From Acinetobacter portensis (GTDB taxonomy: Bacteria; Pseudomonadota; Gammaproteobacteria; Pseudomonadales; Moraxellaceae), in assembly GCF_009372215.1 (NCBI RefSeq), contig NZ_LWRV01000076.1, positions 1 to 43,222 of the forward strand: 43,222 nucleotides of DNA, in the 5' to 3' direction. Positions 1-7,058 of this stretch are shown piece by piece (position 1 is the first letter of the stretch; each line of letters begins with the position of its first letter). The notes under the pieces are model-generated. The model was given only the letters and a program-made list of their open reading frames with translations. It was not told the DNA's origin and did not search any database. The translations under genes and the position numbers were made by a program.

Positions 1-4
1 GTTT

Positions 5-207
5 TTAGGATTTGGCTATAGTAGAAAAATTGAGGATTTCAAAATTACATTGATCGGAGTAATAGACATCTATAATAAGATCGAAATCAGTTACACCTAA
101 AGATTTAAGAGCTTCTATGTTATTTTGAATTAATGATAAAAAATAACTTCATAATCTTTATTCAAAGATTCTTTTTTTAATTCATTAGGATGCTTGATAG
201 TAGAGAT
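5..207 (-). pseudogene. Degraded 3' remnant of a small hypothetical gene
   Basis: On the minus strand two reading frames join to a protein-like sequence. The first runs from about 207 and contains KHPNELKKESLNKDYEV before a stop. The second contains NIEALKSLGVTDFDLIIDVY and YYSDQCNFEI and ends at the TAA at 5-7. The switch of frame falls at the A/T-rich run around 136-147, which suggests one indel. No start or N-terminal half is visible, because trpC and its terminator hairpin lie directly upstream. The composition vaguely recalls DUF4279-type small proteins, but this is only an impression. It looks like the end of a gene cut off by a past rearrangement. Confidence 0.4.
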
Positions 208-208
208 T

Positions 209-243
209 AAAGCTCAGAATGCGAACACTCTGAGCTTTTTGTT
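209..243. terminator. Terminator at the end of the trp operon
   Basis: A perfect 10-bp stem, AAAGCTCAGA (209-218) and TCTGAGCTTT (229-238), encloses a 10-nt loop. It lies 6 nt beyond the trpC stop. The T-rich tract is better on the plus strand (TTTTTGTTTTT), so the hairpin may act in both directions: ending trpC on the minus strand and blocking plus-strand transcription from the left. Confidence 0.75.
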
Positions 244-244
244 T

Positions 245-1051
245 TTATACAGATGTTGGAACGCCAAACAATTCTTTAAATGCATGATCAGGGCGTGGTT
301 GTTTCATAAAGCTTTCGCCGACTAAAAATGCATGAATATCATTTTTTTGCATCATCGCTACATCAGCAGGCGTTGCAATACCACTTTCAGTAACCAATAA
401 ACGAGATGGTTCAAGCAGTGCTTTTAAACGTAAAGATGTATTTAAATCGACATCAAAAGTTTTAAGGTTGCGGTTATTCACACCCAATAAACAACGATCT
501 GAAAGACGCAATGCACGTTCAAGCTCATATTCATCATGTACTTCTACAAGCACATCTAAATTTTGCTCAAATGCAGTTTTCGACATTTCTTCAAGCTGCT
601 GATCGGACAAGCAAGCAACAATCAACAAAATACAATCTGCATGTAAAGCACGAGCTTCAATCACACCATAAGGATCGATTAAGAAATCCTTACGAAGTGC
701 AGGAAGGGCACAATTATTACGTGCAATTTGAATGTTTTCATCTGCACCTTGGAAAAAATCGACATCGGTTAAAACAGATAAACATGCAGCACCTGCATCT
801 TCATATTGCTGAGCAATTTCCGCAGGATTAAAGTTTTCACGAATAATCCCTTTAGAAGGTGATGCTTTTTTAATTTCAGCAATTACACCTGGGCGTTTGC
901 TCAATAACGATTGTGCAAAACCACGAATAGGCGTTGCTGCTTGAGCAAGCTCTTCAACATCTTTATAGCTACGTTGTTTTAAACGAACGGCAAATTCTTC
1001 TTGTTTACGATCAACAATTTTACCTAAGATCGTATTTGCAATATCAACCAT
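245..1051 (-). CDS. trpC: Indole-3-glycerol phosphate synthase
   Basis: This enzyme closes the indole ring of 1-(2-carboxyphenylamino)-1-deoxyribulose 5-phosphate in tryptophan synthesis. The 268-residue protein is a monofunctional (beta/alpha)8 barrel of normal length, unlike the E. coli TrpC-TrpF fusion. Family motifs are visible: VIAEIKKASPSKG near residue 57 (active-site Lys and phosphate loop), LRKDFLID, LVEVHDEYELERAL, LLGVNNRNLKTF and LVTESGI. It is the last gene of trpGDC, 18 nt after trpD, and is followed by a hairpin terminator. Separation of trpGDC from trpE is typical of Acinetobacter and Pseudomonas. Confidence 0.97.
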   Translation of the reverse strand: MVDIANTILGKIVDRKQEEFAVRLKQRSYKDVEELAQAATPIRGFAQSLLSKRPGVIAEIKKASPSKGIIRENFNPAEIAQQYEDAGAACLSVLTDVDFFQGADENIQIARNNCALPALRKDFLIDPYGVIEARALHADCILLIVACLSDQQLEEMSKTAFEQNLDVLVEVHDEYELERALRLSDRCLLGVNNRNLKTFDVDLNTSLRLKALLEPSRLLVTESGIATPADVAMMQKNDIHAFLVGESFMKQPRPDHAFKELFGVPTSV

Positions 1052-1069
1052 GATGATGTTCCTTCAATC

Positions 1070-2116
1070 TTAAGCTTCGTACTGTTTTAATGTTTTGGTG
1101 AACTCTGAAAGCACATCCATTTTCTCTAAAGCTTGACCGCCATAAATAATGTCATGGGCAAGGGCAACACCTTGCTTATAAGAGTTGGTTAAACCTGAAA
1201 CATAAATACCTGCACCTGCATTGAGTGCAATCATGTTGGCAGCTTTGTCACCAATATCAGATTTCTTTTTGCCTAATGCATTTTTGATGAGCGCCAAGCT
1301 TTCAGCAGGGCTATCAATCGTTAAGCCAACCAATGTTTGAGATTCAATATCGACTTCTTCAGGCTGAATCATCCATTCTGTGATTTCGCCATTTTTGAGT
1401 TCTGCAACATAAGTTGCCGAAGCTAAGCTGACTTCATCTAAACCATCTTTAGAATGCACCACCATTACATGTTCAGCACCAAGTTGTTTTAAAACCTCTG
1501 CCATTGGACGACATAATTCATTCGAAAATACGCCAATCACAAAGCGTTTTACTCCAGCCGGATTCGTAAGCGGGCCAAGTAAATTAAATAATGTGCGAAT
1601 CCCCAATTCTTTACGTGGGGCAGCAGCGTATTTCATTGCTTTGTGATGGTTGGGTGCAAATAAAAAGCCTACGCCAATATCTCGAATGCAACGTTCTGTT
1701 TGTTGCATATTAAGATCGAGATTAATACCTGCTTGTTCTAATAAATCGGTTGATCCTGATTTACCTGAAACACCACGACCACCATGTTTAGCAACCGTTG
1801 CACCTGCGGCAGAAATCACAAATGCAGATGCTGTGGATACATTAAAGATGTTTTGACCATCGCCACCTGTACCTACAATATCCACTAAATAAGGGGTATC
1901 GCTGACATCTATTTTAGTGGCGAATTCACGCATAATACGTGCAGCAGCTGTCATTTCATCAATGCTTTCGCCTTTTAAGCGTAAGCCCATCATGAGTGCG
2001 CCAATTTGTGCGTCAGTTGCTTCGCCAGACATAATGCTACGCATTACATCTTCCATTTGTTCTTGTGTTAAGTGAATGTTTTTAGTGATATTACTTAAAG
2101 CTTGTTGAATATTCAT
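1070..2116 (-). CDS. trpD: Anthranilate phosphoribosyltransferase
   Basis: It transfers the phosphoribosyl group of PRPP to anthranilate, the second committed step of tryptophan synthesis. The 348-residue length is normal for the stand-alone enzyme. The PRPP/Mg motif [17 protein letters not shown] is near residue 79, followed by the [18 protein letters not shown] anthranilate-binding segment and the [25 protein letters not shown] region. It starts 15 nt after trpG and ends 18 nt before trpC, so the three genes form one operon. No anomalies are seen. Confidence 0.97.
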   Translation of the reverse strand: MNIQQALSNITKNIHLTQEQMEDVMRSIMSGEATDAQIGALMMGLRLKGESIDEMTAAARIMREFATKIDVSDTPYLVDIVGTGGDGQNIFNVSTASAFVISAAGATVAKHGGRGVSGKSGSTDLLEQAGINLDLNMQQTERCIRDIGVGFLFAPNHHKAMKYAAAPRKELGIRTLFNLLGPLTNPAGVKRFVIGVFSNELCRPMAEVLKQLGAEHVMVVHSKDGLDEVSLASATYVAELKNGEITEWMIQPEEVDIESQTLVGLTIDSPAESLALIKNALGKKKSDIGDKAANMIALNAGAGIYVSGLTNSYKQGVALAHDIIYGGQALEKMDVLSEFTKTLKQYEA

Positions 2117-2131
2117 ATCTTGGGCTACGCT

Positions 2132-2716
2132 CTATGCATAAATTTCTAAGAAGTTTTTGAAGATTTGATGACCGTGTTCACTCAAAATAGATTCAGGATG
2201 AAACTGCACGCCTTCAACAGGCAATGTCTTATGTTTAACACCCATAATCTCTTCCATGGAACCATCTGCTTCATTGGTCCAGCAGGTGACTTCTAAACAT
2301 TCAGGTAAAGTTGCTTGATCAATCACTAAAGAATGATAGCGTGTTGCTGAAAATGGAGAAGGTAAGTTACTGAAAATGCCTTTGTCGCTGTGATACATAT
2401 CAGATAAACGACCATGCATGACTCGTTTTGCACGAACAACATCACCACCAAAAGCTTGTCCAATACTTTGATGCCCTAAACACACACCAAGTAATGGAAT
2501 TTTCCCTGCAAAATGTTGAATTGCGGGAATAGAAATACCTGCTTCAGATGGTGAACAAGGGCCAGGACCAATGACCAAATACTTCGGTTGCCATCGCTCA
2601 ATATCCTCCAATGTCACGGCATCATTACGTACTACTTTCACTTCTTGATTTAACTCGCCAAAATATTGGACGATGTTATAAGTAAAAGAGTCATAGTTGT
2701 CGATCATTAGAAGCAT
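2132..2716 (-). CDS. trpG: Anthranilate synthase component II (glutamine amidotransferase)
   Basis: This subunit supplies ammonia from glutamine to TrpE. The 194-residue class-I amidotransferase has the Cys79 nucleophile in [15 protein letters not shown] and the His-Glu pair in QFHPES near residue 173, with the oxyanion GPGPCSP loop at 50-56. The start at ATG 2716 ([11 protein letters not shown]) fits known homologues; a second ATG lies 9 nt inside. It may also serve p-aminobenzoate synthesis in Acinetobacter, as known for this genus. It is the first gene of trpGDC, and its start is only about 50 nt from the prophage junction. Confidence 0.97.
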   Translation of the reverse strand: MLLMIDNYDSFTYNIVQYFGELNQEVKVVRNDAVTLEDIERWQPKYLVIGPGPCSPSEAGISIPAIQHFAGKIPLLGVCLGHQSIGQAFGGDVVRAKRVMHGRLSDMYHSDKGIFSNLPSPFSATRYHSLVIDQATLPECLEVTCWTNEADGSMEEIMGVKHKTLPVEGVQFHPESILSEHGHQIFKNFLEIYA

Positions 2717-2767
2717 TTTGCGTATAAACCTCTGATTTATATAGTGGTAACAAATAACATTTTAACA
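2717..2767 (-). promoter_or_regulatory. Short host segment upstream of trpG, possible promoter remnant
   Basis: Only 51 bp of host DNA remain between trpG and the prophage att repeat. On the minus strand it contains a TATATAAAT box about 30 nt before the start, with a weak TGTTAA 17-18 nt further upstream. No trp operator or leader peptide is visible. A weak promoter may survive here, but the original upstream sequence now lies beyond 37834. Confidence 0.3.
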
Positions 2768-2791
2768 TGTTACTCACAATGTTACTCACAA
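2768..2791. repeat. attL: left prophage junction repeat
   Basis: TGTTACTCACAAT followed by G and TTACTCACAA occurs here and again at 37811-37834 with one mismatch (G to C at position 14). It holds two tandem copies of TTACTCACAA. The pair flanks every phage gene from the excisionase-like gene to the integrase, so it is the expected core duplicated by integration. Confidence 0.85.
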
Positions 2792-2820
2792 TTGGAATTT
2801 TACATAAATAAAGCGCAATT

Positions 2821-2845
2821 AAAAAAGCCGCTTGTTTAAGCGGCT
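2821..2845 (-). terminator. Terminator of the leftward phage operon
   Basis: On the minus strand, the stem AGCCGCTT/AAGCGGCT (2838-2845 with 2826-2833, 4-nt loop) is followed by TTTTTTAATT. It overlaps the stop codon of the last leftward gene. It should stop prophage transcription before trpG and, in the circular phage, before the integrase. Confidence 0.85.
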
Positions 2846-3105
2846 ACTTTATCAGAGTTTAAGGCTTGTGTGACAACAGAATTTACATAAGAATTAAGCC
2901 AATAACTTAATTTCCCATCTTTTAGTGGCTCACTCACCACACCTTCTTTAATTCGATTGTAAATGGTGGCAGGGGTGACATTCATACGTTGAGCAAATTC
3001 TCTAACACTCACTCGACGCTCATCTTTAATTCGCACTGCTTTTTTAAGCTCTTGCATTTCATCATAAATAGCTTGCAATAGTTCATGTTCGGAATTATTT
3101 CGCAT
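2836..3105 (-). CDS. Small HTH protein, candidate excisionase
   Basis: The 89-residue protein has an N-terminal charged helix followed by a winged-helix/AlpA-like segment (RRVSVREFAQRMNVTPATIYNRIKEG, about residues 30-56) and a short basic-to-hydrophobic tail. That layout matches excisionase/MerR-type recombination directionality factors. Its start shares one nucleotide with the stop of the upstream gene (TAATG). It is the gene nearest attL, so in the circular phage it lies just upstream of the integrase on the same strand. An excisionase role is inferred from size, HTH and position; a general repressor role is possible. Confidence 0.6.
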   Translation of the reverse strand: MRNNSEHELLQAIYDEMQELKKAVRIKDERRVSVREFAQRMNVTPATIYNRIKEGVVSEPLKDGKLSYWLNSYVNSVVTQALNSDKVAA

Positions 3106-3458
3106 TATGAGACCTCCTTCAAACTTTTCACTACACCTTTAGGTAACCCAAATACATTTTTAAACGCCTTATCAAACTCACCGCTTGCAATGAAATCATC
3201 AATGTCATTTTTAGGCTTTTCATGCTTTGCGATGTAAGTAGCCATGACTGCATAAAGCGGATGCACAATAGATTCTTCTATTAAAATGTCACAGCCATTC
3301 GCATGATGGTTAATCTTCATATCAATTTTTGCAGCACCTAAAATCGATAAGAAATTTTTACGCTCTTCGATGTTTAGCTTCATAATGAAAGGCTTATCTT
3401 TATGAAGCTCATCGATGACCAAATTCGCTACAGCAATGTTTTTTTGAATTTCAGTCAT
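3105..3458 (-). CDS. Hypothetical early phage protein
   Basis: A 117-residue acidic protein of the leftward early operon. I recognise no domain. The start at ATG 3458 is chosen because AAGGTGG lies 6 nt upstream; the longer frame back to 3506 adds a hydrophobic stretch that belongs to the overlapping gene. The sequence is rich in Lys and Asp, with HANGCDILIEESIVHPLYAVMA in the middle. It overlaps both neighbours by 1-8 nt, so translation is probably coupled. Confidence 0.75.
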   Translation of the reverse strand: MTEIQKNIAVANLVIDELHKDKPFIMKLNIEERKNFLSILGAAKIDMKINHHANGCDILIEESIVHPLYAVMATYIAKHEKPKNDIDDFIASGEFDKAFKNVFGLPKGVVKSLKEVS

Positions 3459-3702
3459 TTCGATCCACCTTAACTTGAACAACACCACCACAAGAAAAAT
3501 GCGCATTGCTGGTCATATCTTTCGCACCATCATCTTTCCAGGTGAAGCTATCGAATACAGCGTCAGCCACAGGGATTTCAAAAGCCACCATTTGAGCATG
3601 CATCAACTTCAAGCCATCTTTTAACTCATCCAAGCAATCATCAACTCGATCCACAGGGATGTTTAGTAGATCCTTTAGACTTGTAATTTTGTATTCAGTC
3701 AT
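3451..3702 (-). CDS. Hypothetical early phage protein
   Basis: An 83-residue protein with no recognised domain. ATG 3702 (MTEYKITSLKDLLNIP) is preferred over 3717 because GAGGAG lies 7 nt upstream. The N-terminus resembles a short helical segment, followed by FEIPVADAVFDSFTWKDDG. It overlaps the next gene by 8 nt and the previous one by 8 nt in a tightly packed leftward operon, where such small proteins often modify host functions. Function unknown. Confidence 0.75.
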   Translation of the reverse strand: MTEYKITSLKDLLNIPVDRVDDCLDELKDGLKLMHAQMVAFEIPVADAVFDSFTWKDDGAKDMTSNAHFSCGGVVQVKVDRND

Positions 3703-3925
3703 TGGTTGGCTCCTCATCTAATTCGCTTAAGGCATCATTTGGATCTGTTGCTGTTAATTCTATTTGAGCTAGACATGCTAAATGCCACATGCTTTGCTCT
3801 GTAGGGTGGGTTGATTCATATAGATTCCCATGATGTTCTCTAACATGTTCATACCCAAGGTGTAGATAGAAAGCTTCAGCGAGATCATGAGTTTGATCAA
3901 CGATTTGTTTTGAAGTTCTACTCAT
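3695..3925 (-). CDS. Hypothetical early phage protein
   Basis: A 76-residue acidic protein (C-terminal LSELDEEPTND) of unknown function. GGAG lies a short distance upstream of ATG 3925. It overlaps the upstream gene by 8 nt. HLGYEHVREHHGNLYESTHP in the first half is rich in His. It belongs to the leftward operon under PL. Confidence 0.7.
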   Translation of the reverse strand: MSRTSKQIVDQTHDLAEAFYLHLGYEHVREHHGNLYESTHPTEQSMWHLACLAQIELTATDPNDALSELDEEPTND

Positions 3926-4391
3926 GGCCTTGCTCCTGTGCTTTTAAATCTACAAAACCAATATTTCTATCAGCTAATTGAAAATCAACTGTGTGTTCAA
4001 CAAGTGAATCAATGTAGGGTGCATGCCAAATTTCAAACCAATCACAACCACCTTGATATTTTTTTGCTTCTTCTAAAGTTTCACACCAAAAGAAGTTTTT
4101 ATGTTTGGTGCCATATCCACACTGGTACCAAAACTTCATACAATTACCAATAGGGTTTCTAAGGTCACGAATGTAATAACCATTTTTGTGTTTAGGCGTT
4201 TCAGGCACCACTTGGGCTTTGGCTGCTTGCCACCCTGCACGGAACGTATCCCAGTGCTCATTAAATTCATCGACCTGACTTGTCATTTCAAAATCAACAG
4301 CAATATATTGTTGTAATTCTTCATCAAACTTAAAAGACCAGTCGGGATTTACATTGTTTGATTCTTCAAACGCTTTTCTTTGAATATCCAT
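3918..4391 (-). CDS. Hypothetical early phage protein
   Basis: A 157-residue protein of unknown function. The ATG at 4391 is preferred over a GTG at 4394, because GAGG lies 7 nt upstream and TGATG couples it to the previous gene. The middle part (NGYYIRDLRNPIGNCMKFWYQ, then FFWCETLEEAKKYQGGCDWFEIWH) is rich in Trp, Tyr and Cys and looks like a compact beta-rich domain. The first third is acidic and helical, ending in a FRAGWQAAKAQ segment common in phage ead/Ea22-type proteins. That link is an impression only. Confidence 0.75.
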   Translation of the reverse strand: MDIQRKAFEESNNVNPDWSFKFDEELQQYIAVDFEMTSQVDEFNEHWDTFRAGWQAAKAQVVPETPKHKNGYYIRDLRNPIGNCMKFWYQCGYGTKHKNFFWCETLEEAKKYQGGCDWFEIWHAPYIDSLVEHTVDFQLADRNIGFVDLKAQEQGHE

Positions 4392-4609
4392 CACGCCACC
4401 TCATATCTATGTGCTACGTCATAACAACGCTGAATCCATGGTTTAAATCGTTCCTTGTAGCAAGCTTTGCAGTTAGCTTCTAAACAAGCAGTGCCATCTT
4501 TTTTATTGCGACCAGTACCAAAGAAAAATTGCTTTGTTGCAGGGAAGTAATCGCCGCAATGAATACATTTTTTTTCAGTACCAAGTTCTGTTTCGATGTA
4601 CTTAGTCAT
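4391..4609 (-). CDS. Small zinc-finger-like phage protein
   Basis: A 72-residue protein with CIHCGDYFP near residue 15 and CLEANCKACYKE near residue 42, five cysteines in a CxxC...CxxxxCxxC arrangement that suggests a zinc ribbon of the HNH/DksA-like type without a nuclease motif. AAGGTGG lies 5 nt before the ATG. It directly follows the possibly frameshifted gene without overlap. Such small zinc proteins in early operons often bind RNA polymerase or nucleic acid; here this is inference. Confidence 0.75.
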   Translation of the reverse strand: MTKYIETELGTEKKCIHCGDYFPATKQFFFGTGRNKKDGTACLEANCKACYKERFKPWIQRCYDVAHRYEVA

Positions 4610-5060
4610 TTAAGCCACCTTCGCCAATTTCATTAATTTGTTTTGATGCTGTGCCCTGAAATATTTGCCAGCAATCGCATTCTGTAACTCGTAAATGAAG
4701 CTCTTTCCATTGTTGAGCCATTGCTTTAAGAACAATTCATAACGCTCAGAAAGGTATTCATCCAGTTCGTAGAATTCTTGAATTTTGTGATGCTCAAAAG
4801 GAATAACACCACGCTTATTTCCCTTGATTGCAACCATAAGATTCTTTTTAATCGTGAGCTTATGACCACCACGCTCAAGCCATTCTAGGAATGCACCTGA
4901 TATTGAGTTTGCGAGTTTAGCTATGACGAAAGCCCCAACTATTAACAAAGTCTTTAATGCAATCTTCAATGCCGAACAAATTGATATCTTTGTATGTCTT
5001 TTCACGACCATCTTGTTTGATGAGTAATACGCGTGTGATTGAAGAATATGTGTAGCTCAT
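4610..5060 (-). pseudogene. Probably frameshifted early phage gene (or two overlapping genes)
   Basis: A well-formed start at ATG 5060 overlaps the previous stop as ATGA and reads 47 residues (MSYTYSSITRVLLIKQDG, ending FVNSWGFRHS) to a TAA at 4917-4919. The +1 frame then continues, without its own convincing start, as KLANSISGAFLEWLERGGHK and on to a stop at 4610. Removing one T at the AGCTAAA junction would fuse them as GFRHS-KLANSISG. The open frame reading back to 5011 in the second frame is mostly an out-of-frame shadow of the first part. Either one indel broke a protein of about 150 residues or two genes overlap. Function unknown. Confidence 0.55.
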
Positions 5061-5422
5061 GATTGATTACTCACGGCGTTACTGATCTTTGAATACTCAT
5101 TGCGATCTATATAGATGTTAGGGATTAGATCGCCGTGTAGAGAGGCTTTAACTTCATCGATTTGTTCAACATCGCCATCAACGATGTTGTAATCGAGTTC
5201 TATTTGGTAGTCGCCAGCTTTAAGTGTTGCACTGCACCAACCAAGACAATGAGGATTTGATTTAATTACCTGGTATTTATCTGCGTGAATTTCGATTTCT
5301 TCACTAGGATCTGGCAGCAATTCTGTTTGTGTTTTAGCTGGGGCAAGGGCATACGCGCTTGCTAATATGAAAATTAAAGCTAAAGCCAATGAGCACTTTA
5401 TTAGATGACTTTTTAATTCCAT
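5057..5422 (-). CDS. Hypothetical exported phage protein, first gene of left operon
   Basis: A 121-residue protein with a clear signal peptide: Lys-containing start, hydrophobic core CSLALALIFILASAYA, and likely cleavage after AYA-LA. The rest is a small acidic domain with two close cysteines (HCLGWC), perhaps a disulphide. It would act in the periplasm or membrane. It is the first gene behind PL and overlaps the next by ATGA. Unknown family; a superinfection-exclusion or envelope-modifying role is possible but unproved. Confidence 0.75.
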   Translation of the reverse strand: MELKSHLIKCSLALALIFILASAYALAPAKTQTELLPDPSEEIEIHADKYQVIKSNPHCLGWCSATLKAGDYQIELDYNIVDGDVEQIDEVKASLHGDLIPNIYIDRNEYSKISNAVSNQS

Positions 5423-5456
5423 TTTATTTACTCACATTGGGTTGGTGTGTGAGATA

Positions 5457-5485
5457 AATATACCTATGAGGTAAAATAAAGTAAA
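5457..5485 (-). promoter_or_regulatory. PL-like leftward early promoter
   Basis: Minus strand: TTTACT (5480-5485), a 17-bp spacer, and TATATT (5457-5462). The operator TACCTATGAGGTA overlaps the -10 box exactly as in PR, and both share AGGTATATTTAT. It drives the genes from 5422 leftward. Confidence 0.75.
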
Positions 5486-5530
5486 TACCTAGCAGGTAAA
5501 TAATTTAAAATATTTTTTACTCTTTAGGTA
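5461..5530. promoter_or_regulatory. OL-like operator cluster (three sites)
   Basis: Two perfect TACCTnnnAGGTA palindromes lie at 5461-5473 and 5486-5498, with a degenerate third at 5518-5530 (TACTCTTTAGGTA). The same palindrome occurs at the repressor/cro junction, so these should be CI/Cro sites controlling PL. Confidence 0.8.
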
Positions 5531-5547
5531 AATTAAGTTTTAATAGA

Positions 5548-5574
5548 CAAAAGAAAACCCACACAGGGTGGGTT
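5548..5574 (-). terminator. Terminator of the repressor operon
   Basis: The minus-strand stem AACCCAC/GTGGGTT (5568-5574 with 5556-5562, 5-nt loop) is followed by TTTCTTTT. It would end transcription from the repressor promoter before it enters the left operator region. Confidence 0.7.
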
Positions 5575-5588
5575 AGATGGAGTTTGTT

Positions 5589-5888
5589 ATGGATTTTAAT
5601 AATTTAGGAATACACCTAAGTACACAAAATAGACCTATGAAAACCCCTGGTATTTACACCGCGATTGATATAGAAGGCGATGTGTTTCTTTTAGATGGCG
5701 GGAATATGTATCTAAAATTTATCAGAAAGAGCTCAACCACGTTCCAATTAGAAGAACTGCTGCCGGTAGATTATCAACACACTCATCCAATAGTTTCGTG
5801 GACAGGTGTTTTATGGACTCGGCAGGAAGCTCTTCGAGTGCATCAATCATTGACTTCTTATTCTCAAGGGGGAGGTCAGATTGATTAA
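5589..5888 (+). CDS. Hypothetical phage protein, convergent with next gene
   Basis: A 99-residue frame of unknown function. ATG 5589 is chosen because GGAG lies 6 nt upstream; an ATG at 5577 lacks this. The first 60 residues (MKTPGIYTAIDIEGDVFLLD) look like a real small beta-rich protein. The last 55 codons are antisense to the end of the minus-strand gene 5722-6231, and their composition is less convincing. It lies between OL and the repressor operon, on the opposite strand to both. It may be a gene whose 3' end was replaced by recombination. Confidence 0.5.
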   Translation: MDFNNLGIHLSTQNRPMKTPGIYTAIDIEGDVFLLDGGNMYLKFIRKSSTTFQLEELLPVDYQHTHPIVSWTGVLWTRQEALRVHQSLTSYSQGGGQID

Positions 5889-6231
5889 TTTTATTTGCTA
5901 AAATTGCTTTTAGTGTATTTGTTTCAAATTTAATTGTTACTACTTTAAGTATTGCAGACAACCCACCATCACTAGCAAGGAAGTCCATCCCATTTTCATT
6001 TATTGTTGGCAATTTAACTATTAAATTAAATCCTCTACCGAGAGCATTACTAATAGTTATGCTCTTTTTTTCAATCAAATTGTGTTGCATTAAGTAATAA
6101 AGATTAGTGACTACTTTGTTATATTCATCCGAACCATCATCTGCATATTCCTTGCTCATATCCCAATAGCTAGGATATTCTTCTGCCATTCTTTCAAGTA
6201 AATGTAATTGTAATTCTCTATCTAAGATCAA
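5722..6231 (-). CDS. Hypothetical protein, last gene of repressor operon
   Basis: A 169-residue soluble protein. It begins at TTG 6231, which is supported by GCGGAG 6-7 nt upstream. It is acidic and helical, with a possible winged-helix-like N-terminal third (LLERMAEEYPSYW, VVTNLYYLMQHNLIEKKSI), then a GLSAILKVVTIKFE segment and a C-terminal hydrophobic helix (AAVLLIGTWLSSF). I know no function. As the third gene behind the CI-like repressor it should be expressed in the lysogen, in the position of lambda rexAB. Superinfection exclusion is therefore a reasonable hypothesis. Confidence 0.75.
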   Translation of the reverse strand: MILDRELQLHLLERMAEEYPSYWDMSKEYADDGSDEYNKVVTNLYYLMQHNLIEKKSITISNALGRGFNLIVKLPTINENGMDFLASDGGLSAILKVVTIKFETNTLKAILANKINQSDLPLENKKSMIDALEELPAESIKHLSTKLLDECVDNLPAAVLLIGTWLSSF

Positions 6232-6277
6232 GATTTTCTCCGCCCGATCTGTTGTAAGGACTGTGTCGGGTTAATAA

Positions 6278-6826
6278 TTAATTTAAGATCTTTGCTTTTT
6301 GTGTAGCTAATTCCTCATCAGTCAAAATTCCAGCTTCTTTTAATTTTAAAAGGCGTTCTAACTGTTGAATTTTTTCCTCCATACTGAGTTCAATGTTTTC
6401 TGGTGATATTTGAGTATTAATATTTTCTGGTTTTTTATTGAAGTTATCTATTTTAACTCGAATGATTTCACTAAAATTTCTAGTCAAATTTTTCTCTGTA
6501 TCTTTAATGATGGCTTTGTTTCCAGAAGCAAAAATTGTAATTTTCCCAAACATTAAGCCAGTTTCATATTGTATAGAAGTAATTTTATCCAAAGGAAAGT
6601 CTTCAACTTTCAATCCAAATAACAACCCTTTATCTACAAATATTAATCGTTTATTTGTGGCAAATAATACCCCCATACCATTGTTGTAGGTGCCTGTAAT
6701 CATCCCTTCAACTATTTCGTTATCCCATAAAATGGCTGGCAATTCTTTAATTTCTTTTCTACCAAACAGATTTTCTATACCACCCACATGTGATAGTTGT
6801 TGTTTGATTTCTTCTAAATTTGGCAT
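6278..6826 (-). CDS. PH-like and SHOCT domain protein
   Basis: The 182-residue protein has a bacterial PH-type domain (about residues 30-125: MGVLFATNKRLIFVDKGL, then FPLDKITSIQYETGLMFGKI) and a C-terminal SHOCT helix pair (about 150-182: QQLERLLKLKEAGILTDEEL). PH-SHOCT proteins are widespread, often beside toxins, kinases or phage genes, and SHOCT is thought to mediate oligomerisation. It is the second gene after the repressor and probably lysogen-expressed. It has no signal peptide or membrane segment. Domain assignment is firm; role unknown. Confidence 0.85.
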   Translation of the reverse strand: MPNLEEIKQQLSHVGGIENLFGRKEIKELPAILWDNEIVEGMITGTYNNGMGVLFATNKRLIFVDKGLLFGLKVEDFPLDKITSIQYETGLMFGKITIFASGNKAIIKDTEKNLTRNFSEIIRVKIDNFNKKPENINTQISPENIELSMEEKIQQLERLLKLKEAGILTDEELATQKAKILN

Positions 6827-6832
6827 GCTTTA

Positions 6833-7042
6833 TTAATCCTTTTTATTTGTGACTTTTTGTCCTAGTTTACCTTCATTGCATAGTTGGATAACTTGCTCAT
6901 TGGTAAGTACAGGAATACGGTGATTGCTACCTCTATCTTTGGCTAAGACTTTAACCTCATCAGGGGTTAAAATCAGTTCTTGATTGTTTTCTGCTGCATC
7001 ATTAAGTTTTTTTATTACTCTGTTTATCGGTAAATCAAACAT
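6833..7042 (-). CDS. Small hypothetical protein downstream of repressor
   Basis: A 69-residue protein. ATG 7042 (MFDLPINRVIKKL) is preferred because AAGGA lies 9 nt upstream; the TTG at 7051 has no usable spacing. It carries a helical LTPDEVKVLAKDRG segment and a basic C-terminus. Its LTNEQVIQLCNEG part resembles the arms of small DNA-binding or antitoxin proteins, but I cannot assign a family. It lies 16 nt behind the repressor, in the same transcript. Confidence 0.65.
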   Translation of the reverse strand: MFDLPINRVIKKLNDAAENNQELILTPDEVKVLAKDRGSNHRIPVLTNEQVIQLCNEGKLGQKVTNKKD

Positions 7043-7058
7043 CTTTAACAATCCTTAT

